Of a stretch of 64,000 nt of DNA, positions 37,332 to 48,309 are shown piece after piece. The notes beneath the pieces are model-generated. The model searched no databases. It saw only the letters and a program-made list of their open reading frames with translations, and was not told the DNA's origin. The position numbers were made by a program, and so were the translations under genes. Source of the DNA: Pseudomonadales bacterium (lineage in GTDB: Bacteria > Pseudomonadota > Gammaproteobacteria > Pseudomonadales > Pseudohongiellaceae); contig WLWQ01000002.1 in assembly GCA_012103535.1 (NCBI GenBank), positions 868,001-932,000 of the forward strand. Reading direction: 5' to 3'. Position 1 is the stretch's first letter, and every line of letters begins with the position of its first letter.

Positions 37332-40300
37332 TTATTGAGCTAAAGATTCAATCGCTTTAGACATAACCTCTCGCATGTCTTCTATTCTTACTGGTTTTGC
37401 AATAAAGTCATTCATACCTGCATCCAGGCAACGATCTCTGTCTTCATTCTGAACATTCGCTGTCATCGCGATTATGTAAGGTTGGTTGCCTTCTGTAGAT
37501 CGTAGTTTGGTGGTTGCTTCAATACCATCCATTTCTGGCATCTGGATATCCATGAATACGATGTCATAGTTATTAGTAGCTATCATTTGAAGTGCTTCAA
37601 TTCCATTTTCTGCGATATCAGCATCAGAACCCAAAGTCTTGACTATCTGCTTAGCGACTGTTTGATTTACGAAGTTGTCTTCGGCGATCAGAATATTTAG
37701 TTCTTGTAGAGGTTTTACCCTTTTTAGTGATTGGCTAGCTTGAGAGGAACTAGTCGGAGAAATTTGGGCTGCAATTGCATATAAGACTTCACTTGGACGT
37801 GTCGGTTTGCGTAATACAGTAGGATATTGACTAGCAGCTTGCACGTGATTATTTAAAGGTGCCAGGTAAATAAAGGGTGGCAGGTCTTTTAAGTCATCGC
37901 TGTGAAACGGGAGTAAGTCATCGCAATTTGATTGCGAGCTCGACTCATCAATTAGGATTACGTCAACAGTCGTATTGTTTAAATAGAATTGTAATTCCTT
38001 GACTGACTTAAAATACTCTATATTAGTTACGCTTTTGCTTAGGATATGAGTAAGAACTTGTTTTTCTAACTCATTTGTAACCAGCACTGCTATTTTTGTT
38101 GTCGAAATGCTTTGTATGCGTTTTTCATTCTTCAAAGGTTCGACATCTGTGTTCAGTGTTATTGTAAACGTCGATCCTGAGTTTTTCTTGCTAACAACAG
38201 TTAAAGCGCCTTCCATCATCTCGATTATATCTTTCGTGATTGATAACCCTAGCCCCGTTCCTCCATATTTACGTGTAGTTGAAGTATCAGCTTGTGTGAA
38301 TGGGTCAAATAATTTTTCGAGTTTTTCATTGTCGATGCCAATGCCAGAATCCGAGACTGATAGCTCCAGAGTTGATTGTTCGCGAGATAAATCAGATGCT
38401 GGGTTTTCCTGTAAATTTACATCAACGACAACTTCGCCGTTGTGAGTAAACTTAACCGCATTAGAAAGTAAGTTTAACAATGCCTGGCGAATTCGCTGTT
38501 CGTCACCATGGAGTACGCTTAAACAGTGAGGTCTAAAATTAACGACTAAATCGATTTCTTTATCTGATGCCATTGGGGCTATAGTATCGATGGCATCAAA
38601 AACACATTTCTCTAAAGTATAGGGTTTAATTTCTAACTCTAATTCGCCGGCTTCAATTTTTGAAAAATCTAAAATTTCATTGATAATTCCTAATAACGCT
38701 TCACCACTTGACCTGACAGTGTCTAAATAACTTCGTTGTTCATTATCTAAAGTGCTGTTGCCTAACAGTGAAGTCATGCCGATGACACCGTTTATAGGTG
38801 TGCGTATTTCATGACTCATATTGGCTAGAAACTGCCCCCGCGCTTCTGTCGCCGCTTCGGCTTTTTCTCGAGCGGTGATTAGCTCTGCATTTTTATTGGC
38901 TAAACCGATAGTCGCTTCACGCACTTCAGACTCTAAGAGTGTGGCTCGACTCCTAATGATTCTTGTTCTCCACAAAAACAAAAACAATATGGCTGCCAGA
39001 AATGACAAGCTCATAGTTATCTTGAATATCAATGATTGCCACCAGGCAGGATGTACGCGAACGGTAAGGCTTTGAGCGTTTAGAACATCAACACCATCAC
39101 CGCTTTGTGCTCTTACTTTGAAAGTGTATTCACCGGGTGGGAGTAGGGTATATGTAGCTACAGCATCAGCTGATGTTTCGTTCCAATCTGGATCAATTCC
39201 TTCCATTTGATACCAAAGACGGTTCGACTCCGGTGTGCGAGTGTGCATTGCTGAAAAATGAAAACTAACGACTGAGTCTGTGTGCTCAAGGTCAAGTTTG
39301 GCTGTTCGGTAAAACGGTTTTTCCAACAGAACTCTGTCGTCATATATTCTTCCTGTGACTACTGAGCGATTGAATCGCTGCAGTTCTGAAAAATAGATGT
39401 GGGGTTCGGTTTTGCTGGGTGTAAACCGCTCGGGATTAAAAATTATTGCCCCACCTGTACTGCCAAATCCTATTAGCTCATTGTCTAGCCGAATTGCTGC
39501 ATCGACGAAATAAGTGCTCCAGTGAAAACCCTGATCTCGTCCAAAATGCTCTACCTTAATATTTGGGCCTAGATAGGGCATTGACGAGTTTATTGGGGAA
39601 ATTTTGAACACTCCGCCCTGGCTTCCAATCCAGATATTCCGTTGTTGATCAACCACAATAGAAGCGTATTGGTTCGACGGTAAATTCTCAGCTGGGATGT
39701 GCGCTAATAAAGTGAGGGCGTTGTCCTTATACTCTAATTGATAGACACCCGCTCTAGAGAGTGCCCAGACAATACCATCTTCAAGACTATCGACGTCGAT
39801 AATGTTGTCACTGCTAAGTTCTGTGGGTGTAATGTCCGCATAATTAGCAGTCTCACTATTAAATAAGGCGATGCCTCTGCTTCCATTTCCAATGAGATAC
39901 TGATTTTGCCCTACTTTCACCATGCCGGTGGGTGAATCTTTATAACCATCAAGAACAGGTAAATACGCATCATTTCGTCCAAAAATAAGACCGCGTGTTG
40001 TCGCAACCATGAGGCTGTTGTTATCCATACTTTTTAAGGAAAGAATTCCAGCGTCGTTTTGTAATTCTCTAAAGGCCTCAACAATTTCAAAACCTTGCTT
40101 GGTTCGATTGAAACGATAGAGGTCATTGCTAAATTGCGACCCTAGATAAATTGTTCCGTCAGAGGTTTCTGCGAGTGTAGAAGCTTCAAGGGGTGCGAAA
40201 TGAGCAGCATCGTCTGGAGAGTAAATTTCTCGTTCACCAGTCTTGAGATTGATGGCATCAACTCCGTTTGCGTGACCGACCCACAACTCACGCCCGTCGT

Positions 40301-41552
40301 GAAAGAGTAGTTCAAGAGCATCTGAATTCTCTAGATATCGGTTATTCCTTGAAAAGGTCGCAATGGAATTCCTATTAGGGTCAACTAAAAATACCCCATT
40401 GAAGGTGCCACACCAAAGCATACCGAATCGATCAACTAGCAATGATGTGACTGTATAACCGGGTAATCCGTTGGGATTGTCATCAGACGGTTGGTGTTGC
40501 TTAATGCGGCTAAAGTCGGCTGATATTTCAAAAAGCCCTTTTGAATTCGTAGCTAACCAGAGTCGATTATCAAGCGTACTTGCACTGTCGCGGATGGATG
40601 TCTTTGCAAGGTCTGGGTGTGTTATTGATATAGCATTCGACTCAATGCGCCCTACAGAAGGATTTATTGAGACCAGGGAGTCTTGGATGAGGACTACAGC
40701 GGTTTTTCCATTTACAAATTGGAACCAGGAAATACCTGCAATTGAATTCTCTAGCTCATTAGTCTCCGTAGCGTTGTTGTCAAATTTGCTTCCTTCGAGG
40801 GACAGCTCAATTGCCGTACTGGAAAAGTTTGTGGTATCGAATTTCAATAAGTGTTGTTCGTGCTCAACCCAAAACCATAAATTTCCTTCATCATCGGAGC
40901 CGGCAAAAGAATAGAAATGATCGTCACCGACATTATCTTGAAGTTGCCATTGTTGTAGTGATCCATTTCTATTGATCAGACCTAATACTGATTTTTCCTC
41001 ATTCTGAAGCAAGATCCATGTGCCGTAGTTATCAAAGTGAAGAATGTTGGTGAATACTACATTTATTAAATCAGTATTTACTTCTGGTGCTAGCTCAAAT
41101 TTTTCTGACCTGGAATCGTAAATTTGAAACCCCGAATTTGTGGTGAGCCAGATTTTTCCATAAGGATCGGGCCGTAATGAAAGGTATTGATTTACAAAAG
41201 GATCACCCAAGGCATCCAATTGAGGAGAAACAGCTTTGAAATTAGCGCCATCAAAGCGGACAAGTCCTGCTTCACTGCTAATCCAAATAAACCCATCTTC
41301 ACCTTCTACGACATCTGTAATTGTTTCATTAGGCATTTCGCCCACACCAAAAGGTTTGAAATGTGTTTCACTCATTTGGTTTGCCAAAAATGGAAAACGC
41401 GACTCTAAACTTTGCGTTTCTGATTTGAGGGCGCTTTCAGTATCTTCGCCATTGGATTCGGCCGCAAAACCCTGCTGGAATAAGACGAGGTCAATTGCAA
41501 TAGCTGAAGCTAAGACATTGATAATTATAAATAAAATTCTAAAAATGATCAT
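37332..41552 (-). CDS. hybrid two-component sensor with periplasmic propeller (HTCS-like)
   Basis: 1406 residues. Signal peptide (about 1-30), two-bladed-repeat periplasmic propellers of Reg_prop type (about 60-740: repeated [21 protein letters not shown]), a Y_Y_Y domain ([12 protein letters not shown]), one membrane helix (about 850-872), HisKA with the phosphorylated His in [14 protein letters not shown], HATPase ([24 protein letters not shown]), a first receiver-like domain lacking the normal acid pocket, and a complete C-terminal receiver ([17 protein letters not shown]). No DNA-binding output. The neighbour is a TonB receptor in the same direction, so glycan or nutrient sensing is plausible. 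Own promoter likely. Confidence 0.88.
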   Translation of the reverse strand: MIIFRILFIIINVLASAIAIDLVLFQQGFAAESNGEDTESALKSETQSLESRFPFLANQMSETHFKPFGVGEMPNETITDVVEGEDGFIWISSEAGLVRFDGANFKAVSPQLDALGDPFVNQYLSLRPDPYGKIWLTTNSGFQIYDSRSEKFELAPEVNTDLINVVFTNILHFDNYGTWILLQNEEKSVLGLINRNGSLQQWQLQDNVGDDHFYSFAGSDDEGNLWFWVEHEQHLLKFDTTNFSSTAIELSLEGSKFDNNATETNELENSIAGISWFQFVNGKTAVVLIQDSLVSINPSVGRIESNAISITHPDLAKTSIRDSASTLDNRLWLATNSKGLFEISADFSRIKQHQPSDDNPNGLPGYTVTSLLVDRFGMLWCGTFNGVFLVDPNRNSIATFSRNNRYLENSDALELLFHDGRELWVGHANGVDAINLKTGEREIYSPDDAAHFAPLEASTLAETSDGTIYLGSQFSNDLYRFNRTKQGFEIVEAFRELQNDAGILSLKSMDNNSLMVATTRGLIFGRNDAYLPVLDGYKDSPTGMVKVGQNQYLIGNGSRGIALFNSETANYADITPTELSSDNIIDVDSLEDGIVWALSRAGVYQLEYKDNALTLLAHIPAENLPSNQYASIVVDQQRNIWIGSQGGVFKISPINSSMPYLGPNIKVEHFGRDQGFHWSTYFVDAAIRLDNELIGFGSTGGAIIFNPERFTPSKTEPHIYFSELQRFNRSVVTGRIYDDRVLLEKPFYRTAKLDLEHTDSVVSFHFSAMHTRTPESNRLWYQMEGIDPDWNETSADAVATYTLLPPGEYTFKVRAQSGDGVDVLNAQSLTVRVHPAWWQSLIFKITMSLSFLAAILFLFLWRTRIIRSRATLLESEVREATIGLANKNAELITAREKAEAATEARGQFLANMSHEIRTPINGVIGMTSLLGNSTLDNEQRSYLDTVRSSGEALLGIINEILDFSKIEAGELELEIKPYTLEKCVFDAIDTIAPMASDKEIDLVVNFRPHCLSVLHGDEQRIRQALLNLLSNAVKFTHNGEVVVDVNLQENPASDLSREQSTLELSVSDSGIGIDNEKLEKLFDPFTQADTSTTRKYGGTGLGLSITKDIIEMMEGALTVVSKKNSGSTFTITLNTDVEPLKNEKRIQSISTTKIAVLVTNELEKQVLTHILSKSVTNIEYFKSVKELQFYLNNTTVDVILIDESSSQSNCDDLLPFHSDDLKDLPPFIYLAPLNNHVQAASQYPTVLRKPTRPSEVLYAIAAQISPTSSSQASQSLKRVKPLQELNILIAEDNFVNQTVAKQIVKTLGSDADIAENGIEALQMIATNNYDIVFMDIQMPEMDGIEATTKLRSTEGNQPYIIAMTANVQNEDRDRCLDAGMNDFIAKPVRIEDMREVMSKAIESLAQ

Positions 41553-41749
41553 TTTTTTGGATTGATCGGCATCTGCTTTACTTAGTCACAATTCAAAACC
41601 AGTACCTGGAAGCTCTTAAAGCCTTAGATAAAAAATACAGCACGTTCCTAAAGTATAGTTTCGGTTATAAGGACTGTTGAATTTTTTGAGGAGTTGCTCG
41701 GGGCTTTAAGAGGGGTAGAAAAAGAGGGCGAAATAGGACTAGAGGAAAA

Positions 41750-41808
41750 GGGGACGGAGGGATTTATCATTGATCAACTGTATAAATATCAATCGCTCCA
41801 TTCCCTTT
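41750..41808. repeat. GGGGACGGAGGG-type hairpin repeat, copy 2
   Basis: GGGGACGGAGGGATTT (41750-41765) identical to the arm at 28541, with a more diverged inverse at 41791-41808 (CGCTCCATTCCCTTT). In the gap between sensor and receptor genes. Confidence 0.65.
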
Positions 41809-41817
41809 CTTATCATC

Positions 41818-41857
41818 CCAAAAAAAAGCCCAACGTTCACACGCTGGGCTATTTTTT
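41818..41857 (-). terminator. bidirectional rho-independent terminator after the TonB receptor gene
   Basis: AGCCCAACG-TTCACA-CGCTGGGCT stem with A runs on one side and T runs on the other, so it can work both ways. It closes the receptor transcript on the minus strand and separates it from the sensor gene. The left copy at about 36925-36951 is the counterpart beside the receptor remnant. Confidence 0.8.
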
Positions 41858-41920
41858 GATGGTCGAGTATTTAAAGCACTAAATGCAACTCGTCCAGTCA
41901 CAACATCGAATTACTGAAGC

Positions 41921-44900
41921 TTAGAACTCAATGTTAACTCGTGCATAAATTACACGTCCGAGCACGCTTTGAAGCTGTGAGACAGCACCGGCAATCATCC
42001 CTGTTTTCTGAGCTTCGCGGTCAAACAGATTGCGGGCACCAAGACTCAGAGTTGCATCAGTATCGAATACATTCAGATTCCGATAGGTGTAAAACATGTC
42101 CGTCTGGGTCCAGGCACGGATAACATCGGTACTAGTCCAAAGATGTTCAGCCCGGAGAAATCGTTGAAAGCTGAACTCATTCGCATCGAAATTCACTTGA
42201 TCGATGTAACGCACGGTGGTGTTCACACTATGATTTCCAAGCGCCCAGCGAATACTCGCATTAGCCCGCCACTCTGGAATGATCGGTACCGCGCCGAAGG
42301 AGTTATTTTGATTACCCATTGCTTCTCGAACCGGAGTGAGTATCGATTCCTGCCATTCATAGCTGTCCATCTTGGTTGCCTGGAGACCTAAGCGAACATT
42401 ACCCCAGTTGCTTAAGCCTACGTCATCTAAGGCAAAGGTATAATTCGCCTGAAGATCCCAAGCTTTTACAAGCATTGTCGATGCATTGGTTTCACTTCGA
42501 TTAATGCGTACGGTAGTCGCAATATCCAGCGGGTCACGCAAAATACGTTTGTCAGATGCTGGATTAGCAACCCATGCAGTTAACTGCTCAAGCGATGGTA
42601 AGGGATTAGCATCAGTAGCGAAATCCTGTGGCGGCCTGAAAATTCGCAAAATCCGTTCTCACGATATCCTGTGTCGTAGTGTCTACAATCCTATCTGTGA
42701 AATCGGTTTCACTGTAGGTCAGGTGGATATCCAAACCATCTATCGGGGTCAAATCGAAACCCAGTGAGTAGCTTTCTGATGTCTCCGATTCCAGTGCCGG
42801 GTTACCCGTACGACAAGAGGTGATAAAACCCGAGAACTCCGTAAACAAATCATCTACGTTACTGAGCCCACAGGAGTCCGGTGCGTTGAGTTGATTCAGG
42901 GTCGGGACAATGAAGGCCTCGCCTTGGGTAGCACGCAGCGAAAGCCAATTAGTGGGGCTGTAGATAATGCCAAATTTTGATACCACATCACTCTGACCAC
43001 TGCTGAACTCTTCATCGCGAACTGAAGCACTGATTTCGAGATTGGATAGTACCGGAAATGAAAACTCGGCAAAAAATGAATCACTGTCTCGACTAAATTT
43101 TGTCGGTAGTGCCTGAATACTGTTCAAGCGATCGTTCTGGATCTGGTGAACAGTTGGCACGTTTTCATCAGTCTCATCACGGCGTTGATAGCCGAATGCA
43201 GCACCAATCTCTCCGCCGGCTAAGGTGAATCCACCCGGAGCAATCGTGCCGTTGATGATCAGATCAAAAGTCTGCAGTGTGTCTTTGTTGTCTATACGAT
43301 CCCGTGTATAGATTGCATCTGCTATCGCCTGTGAGTTGCGAAAAGGGGAATCGTCGGCAGCACCGAAGGGGTTAAAACATGAAATTGCATCGGTAACCAC
43401 ATCGCAATTGAGCCCCTGCTCCACCGCACTGAAACTAAAGTGCTGGGTTTGTGCGCTGACAACGTTATTCTGTCCATAAGAATAGGTTGAAGTTCCTTCC
43501 CAGCCGTCGAGATACGGCACAGTAAAATCGGCTGTAAACGATACACGATAGTCCCGCTGGTCATTCTCCTTACGACTGATGTCGTCACTACCAAATGCTG
43601 ACGGCAATGTGTTGGCCAGGCCAAAAGGCAGGTAGCTGCTACTAAAGGGCACGTCTTCGTTAAATGGGACGCCACCTAAAGGATCGTTAGCGATATCGGC
43701 AAATTGATTCTGCGCTAGCATAACACTGCCGTCTGCACCGCGCATCGCGAGCGGTGTGCCATAGCCATCGAGGACCATTGCACCGTCCATATCGAGTAAG
43801 GGCACCCCAAACAAGTCCTGTCCGTCGCCACTCCGGGCTCGAAAAGGATTACCAGGAATTTCGCCTCGCACAACTGACAAATCAGCAAAGCGCGTACCCG
43901 GATTACCTTGATTCTGTCGCCCGTGACCTTGCCATCGACCCCAGAGCAGTTGTCCACTCAAGGCCAGGTCAGCATTCACTTCCCAAGTAATATTTGAATA
44001 CACGGAGGCTTGAGTCTTTTGCTCTACAAAGTCTCTGGTGTCGCCGAATGGAAACCAACAACGTCCCAGTGCGAGTGTTCCAAATTTGTTGCCGCCCTGA
44101 ACCGTTGGGTCCGTAATTGGATCTGTACCACAAATTGGGTCAGGAGTCCTTACATTGCCACCGTCTAGCACGCCGTTCGCGTCTCGAGTCGGTACATTCC
44201 AATTGGTTGGATTTGCACCACTATTATCGGTCAAACCGGCCAAGAGCAACTTAGGTCGATCCGCCCACTCCAGGGTGCCGTTATGTCTGAACGAGCCTGC
44301 GACTACCAGTTCTACACCTGTACCCAGTTCTGTACCCCAGAGAAATGACGAAGTCTGATCTCGAATATCTCCACGGGAATCTTCTTCATTAAAATGTTCA
44401 AGCCTTAAGCCATCAAAAGATTTATAGGGCAGCAAATTGACAACCCCTGCCACGGCATCGGTGCCATACAGAGCAGCCGCACCATCGGTCACAATATCAA
44501 TCCGCTGCATGGCAATACTGGGCATTAACCATTGCACATTGCCATTGGTGGTGCGTTTACCATCGATTAGGTTCAATGTTGCCCGTGTCCCGAGACCACG
44601 GAGGTTAAAGTTCGCGGAATTACTTGACGCGCCGCTGGCTTGAATTGAATTGGTTGTACCGGAACCATTGTTGAACGTTTGATTTTGTACAATCTGGGCC
44701 ATATTTAGCGTGCCCTGATCTGTTATATCTTCAGCTGAGAGCTGGGTAATTGGTGAGGCGGCGAGAATACCTTCACTACGCCGGATATAGGATCCGGTGA
44801 CAATGACTTCCTCAACTTGATCCTGCTGAGCAATCGCCTGATATGGAGTGCTCATCAAACCGAGAGTAATGCTGGTATAGAGGATCGTGCGATTGAACGT

Positions 44901-44924
44901 TTTAGCTTGCGCGTGGGTTTTCAT
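41921..44924 (-). pseudogene. TonB-dependent receptor, interrupted by a one-base frameshift
   Basis: Outer-membrane receptor for TonB-driven uptake. Signal peptide (1-32), plug domain with EEVIVTGSYIRR (TonB box/plug start), NLRGLGTRATLNLIDGKR and DGAAALYGTDAVAGVVNLLPYK, then the beta-barrel. The frame stops near 42612, while the barrel continues in the next frame (…PLPSLEQLTAWVANP) to the usual terminal aromatic (VNIEF). The total span is 3004 bases, one more than 1001 codons, so a single extra base in the GGATTTCGCTACTG run (about 42620) explains the break. Either a recent pseudogene or a sequence error. Confidence 0.88.
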
Positions 44925-45222
44925 TCGACTATCTCCTTTGTTTTTATTGGAATTACTTTCGCGACTTCTTCTTTAATAACACTTTTTGAGGGTAGATAGG
45001 TAGAATTAAAGCTATCTTAAGCTGATTTTATGTCTTCCGTTGCCTGAGATATTGTCTAGAGTTTCGCTCCAGGAAACACGCGCTACGTTATCAAATTTGA
45101 AGATATTTCCCCTATAAAGAGGTCAGAGTAAAAATACAGTACTTTTCGCATTAGAGAATAAACTAGGGGATACTTACGCGACTGCATTTAGCCGCTGTTT
45201 ATTTAGACGTTACCCATTGATT
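44925..45222. promoter_or_regulatory. divergent region upstream of the TonB receptor gene
   Basis: 298 bp. AGGAG (minus strand, 44930-44934 region) gives the receptor SD. An AGAGTAAAAATA phrase at 45125-45136 repeats half of the palindrome at 33335. No consensus promoter, gene or RNA is clear. Confidence 0.3.
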
Positions 45223-45666
45223 ATGAATAAACAATATTCATTCTATCCAGATAGAGAATACTTTTTGGAATTGATAAGGCCGTGGAAACTCTTCAGTTTC
45301 TGCGTTGCGATGAGTCTTTTGCTTTATGGTGCAGTTAACTTTGAAACTGGAGATTGGGATGTGGGCGTTACCCTGTTAATGGGTGTGCTTACGTACACCA
45401 TGGCCCCATGGAGCGTTTATATAATATTTTCTGCTATTCGATACAGAACGGGATATTGGTATTTACACATAATCGCCGCATTAATAGCAGGGCTATTTGT
45501 TGTTGATTGGGCATACATGCTTTACCACACTATGGCAGGAAACGTGATCTATAGAGAAGCTAATTTTTATGCTTCGACGCCACTGTATTTTATGGCAGGT
45601 GCTTTTTGGCTATACCGCGGCACCTTGAAAGAGTTTATTGCAAATGTCAGAAAATTAGGCAACTAA
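45223..45666 (+). CDS. small integral membrane protein of unknown function
   Basis: 147 residues from ATG 45223 with four hydrophobic helices (for example LFSFCVAMSLLLYGAV and IIAALIAGLFVVDWAYMLY). Aromatic-rich, no charged motif suggesting an enzyme. I recognise no family. The following gene is transcribed the same way after 63 bp. A TTG two codons upstream is an alternative start. Confidence 0.55.
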   Translation: MNKQYSFYPDREYFLELIRPWKLFSFCVAMSLLLYGAVNFETGDWDVGVTLLMGVLTYTMAPWSVYIIFSAIRYRTGYWYLHIIAALIAGLFVVDWAYMLYHTMAGNVIYREANFYASTPLYFMAGAFWLYRGTLKEFIANVRKLGN

Positions 45667-45729
45667 GTTCAAAAGTGTCAGTGTAGTTTGGTATTGAGTA
45701 CAAAAATCTAAGACAAACACGGAGAATCA

Positions 45730-46221
45730 GTGCTGTATTTCGCCTATGGCTCGAACATGTCAACTCCCAGACTTGGAGAGAGAGTCAGTATTAGTTCAAC
45801 TGTTGGGGTTGCTACACTTTTTGATCACACATTGCGGTTTCAGAAAGTTAGTGTTGATGGTTCAGCAAAATGCGATATAGAAGAAAGACCGGAGTCAGAT
45901 GCTGAAGTACATGGGGTTGTGTTCGAGCTACCAGATCCTGAAATTGAAGTTTTAAACGAAGTTGAAGGATTGGGGAATGGTTATGACTCAAAAATTGTTT
46001 CTGTGTCCTTATTTGATGGACAGGTTGTCGAAGCGTTGACGTACTGGGCAACAATTATTGATAAAAACCTTAAACCTTATCACTGGTATAAACATCACGT
46101 TCTGTATGGTGCAAAAGAAGCCAGTTTGCCGAATAGTTATGTGTCTGACATTGAAGCGATAGTTTCGGTAGACGATCCGCAGCCTGATCGTGAGCACAAG
46201 CAGATGCTCATATATCGATAA
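45730..46221 (+). CDS. gamma-glutamylcyclotransferase-like (AIG2/GGCT) protein
   Basis: 163 residues from GTG. N-terminal YFAYGSNM (3-10) is the GGCT substrate loop and Glu79 in LNEVEGLGNGYD is the expected catalytic acid. The family releases 5-oxoproline from gamma-glutamyl peptides or amines. Cytoplasmic, no signal. The C-terminal third (HWYKHHVLYGAKEASLP) matches the bacterial GGCT group. Exact substrate unknown. Confidence 0.85.
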   Translation: MLYFAYGSNMSTPRLGERVSISSTVGVATLFDHTLRFQKVSVDGSAKCDIEERPESDAEVHGVVFELPDPEIEVLNEVEGLGNGYDSKIVSVSLFDGQVVEALTYWATIIDKNLKPYHWYKHHVLYGAKEASLPNSYVSDIEAIVSVDDPQPDREHKQMLIYR

Positions 46222-46285
46222 CTATTCGAAGGGATTTGTATTTAGTCAGATAGTAGAAGCTTAATCTCCCCGACTCTTTAAACGC

Positions 46286-47095
46286 CTACTCTTCTACTTC
46301 ACCAATAAACACTTCAAACTTGTTTAACAGATTCGATCCGAAGGCATTGCTAATGGCTACGTCGGCTGCGTCCCGACCACGAGCGATAAGGATACGGCCG
46401 GCCACGTGTTTGTTGTTGCGTGGATCAAAAACATACCACTGATCATCCAGATAGGCTTCGAACCAGGCTGCAAAATCTCTTTCGTCGCTGTTCAAGGCAT
46501 TGTCGATGTTAGCGATATAGCCGGTGCAGTAACGTGACGGTATGTTCATGCAGCGGCATAGGGTTATGGCAAGGTGGGTGAAATCACGGCAGACGCCAGC
46601 TTTTTCTTTGTAAGCTTCCGCTGCAGTCTTGGTAGGGCGGGCAAAGTCGTAGCCGAAATTAATGTGTTGGTGCACGAAATCGCAGATGGATTGTACCCGC
46701 TGCCAACCGAAGGGAGCACTGCTAAACAATTTCCACGCTTCATCCACCAGCAGGTCAGTTTCGCAGTAGCGGCTGCCCAGCAGGTACACCAGAATTTCGT
46801 CCGGCAGGTTTTCAACTGCGTGTTGCATCGCATCGCGGTTAGTGACGTCAGGTTCGCCATCGTCATTGATAATGGCTTCACTAAATACTCGAGTCGTGCC
46901 TTCAGGTAATACCAGGCGCGTCACCCAATTGCCGAAATCATCCCGGTAGCTGCTTAAGGGTACAGCTGGCTCGGTATTCACATGGTCCGGTTGCTCCAGG
47001 TCAGGTACCTGGGACGGATGCACATTGAGAGTCATGATCATGGGTGTCGGTTGTACGCACTCGTACTCCATGTCATAACCAAATCGAAGCTTCAT
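46286..47095 (-). CDS. transglutaminase-like cysteine protease-fold protein
   Basis: 269 residues, cytoplasmic. N-terminal beta domain (1-100) and transglutaminase core with nucleophile Cys169 in KAGVCRDFTHLAI. The segment DFAAWFEAYLDDQWYVFDPRN (about 207-227, split) carries the Asp, but the position that is His in classical H-A-W cores is Ala here; related bacterial members also vary at this point as far as I recall, so this is not proof of inactivity. Ends with GRDAADVAISNAFGSN, typical of this subgroup. Peptidase or cross-linking role unproven. Confidence 0.82.
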   Translation of the reverse strand: MKLRFGYDMEYECVQPTPMIMTLNVHPSQVPDLEQPDHVNTEPAVPLSSYRDDFGNWVTRLVLPEGTTRVFSEAIINDDGEPDVTNRDAMQHAVENLPDEILVYLLGSRYCETDLLVDEAWKLFSSAPFGWQRVQSICDFVHQHINFGYDFARPTKTAAEAYKEKAGVCRDFTHLAITLCRCMNIPSRYCTGYIANIDNALNSDERDFAAWFEAYLDDQWYVFDPRNNKHVAGRILIARGRDAADVAISNAFGSNLLNKFEVFIGEVEE

Positions 47096-47183
47096 TGTCG
47101 TTTCCTTAGGAGTTGCAGCTGCGACATTAACATGATGTTCGCAGCAATTGGCGACACAGAATCAAATGGTCGCCTTCCAGATC

Positions 47184-48309
47184 CTAATAATAACTCCCTA
47201 GGTCATGAATTTGGCAATCGATTAGCTTTTCTATGCCACGCAACTGCTTCTTCTCGTCGCTGCTTACGAACGAAATAGCCTGTCCACTAGCACCGGCACG
47301 ACCGGTACGGCCAATACGATGCACATAATCTTCTGGCACATGGGGCAGATCATAATTGATTACCAGCGCCAGCAATTCGATGTCGATACCGCGGGCAGCT
47401 ATGTCGGTGGCTACCAGAACCTGCACCTTGTTGGCCTTGAATTCAGCTAAGGCTTTGGTGCGTTGAGCCTGGCTGCGGTTGCCGTGAATTGCGACTGCGC
47501 TAATGGAGTCTCTGGCCAGACGCTTCACCAGCTTGTTAGCTCCGTGCTTGGTGCGGGAGAAAACCAGTACTTGTTCACTAGTTTCCTGAATCAGTTCACT
47601 GAGTAGATCCGCCTTGAGGTGTTTCTCTACCCACCATAATCCCTGTTCGATTGCGTCTACCGTGGAATTGCGAGGTGCCACGTCTATTTCTACTGCGTTC
47701 TTACAGATAGTGTTTGCCAGTTGTCTTATTTCTGAAGAGAAGGTGGCAGAGAACATCAAGTTCTGTCGTTTGGCAGGAATCAACGCAAGAATCTTGCGAA
47801 TGTCGCGGATAAAACCCATGTCCAGCATACGGTCGGCTTCGTCCAGGACTAACAGTTCAATATCATCGAAACGCACTGCGCACTGCGCGCTGCTGATGCA
47901 GATCTAATAACCTGCCCGGCGTGGCAACTAGTAAATCAACTCCGCGCTTTAGTGCTTTGAGTTGAGGATTAATATTGACGCCACCGAACACAACGGCGGA
48001 ACTGAGTCGTTCGTTTTTGCCGTAGGTCAGGATGCTATCGTGTACCTGGGCCGCGAGTTCGCGGGTTGGTGTAAGAATCAAGGCGCGTACCTTGCCGGGT
48101 GCGACCCGTGTTCTGGGTCCAAGCTGTTGCAGCATAGGCAAGACGAAGCCAGCTGTTTTTCCAGTGCCGGTTTGAGCGGCGGCCATAACGTCACCGCCGG
48201 ACAAAATGGCAGGAATCGCTTGAGCCTGGATTGGTGTTGGAGTTGTGTAGCCTGAGCGGGCAACGGCGCGCAACAGGGAATCGGATAATCCGAGAGTGTT
48301 AAATGTCAT
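47184..48309 (-). pseudogene. rhlE: RhlE-type DEAD-box RNA helicase disrupted by a 7-bp tandem duplication
   Basis: N-terminal part from ATG 48309: [56 protein letters not shown]; the frame then stops. The C-terminal part resumes with [20 protein letters not shown] and runs through [26 protein letters not shown] and [10 protein letters not shown]. At the break the 7-mer CGCACTG is present twice in tandem (47872-47885). Removing one copy restores one frame of exactly 373 codons. As it stands the product would lack the DEAD box and helicase domain 2. RhlB at 8180 is an intact relative. Confidence 0.92.
47872..47885. repeat. 7-bp tandem duplication causing the rhlE frameshift
   Basis: CGCACTG CGCACTG (plus strand) inside the helicase gene. 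Two exact copies; deletion of one joins QRAVR to FDDIELL without loss of residues. The short repeat could revert by slippage. Confidence 0.9.

Noticed and set aside
41694..41882. 62-codon frame between the sensor and receptor genes
   Set aside because: Crosses a hairpin repeat and the receptor terminator; no SD, lacks protein-like composition.
42612..42649. Programmed frameshift in the TonB receptor
   Set aside because: No slippery heptamer with a downstream structure is apparent, and receptors are not known to use frameshifting; a point indel is simpler.
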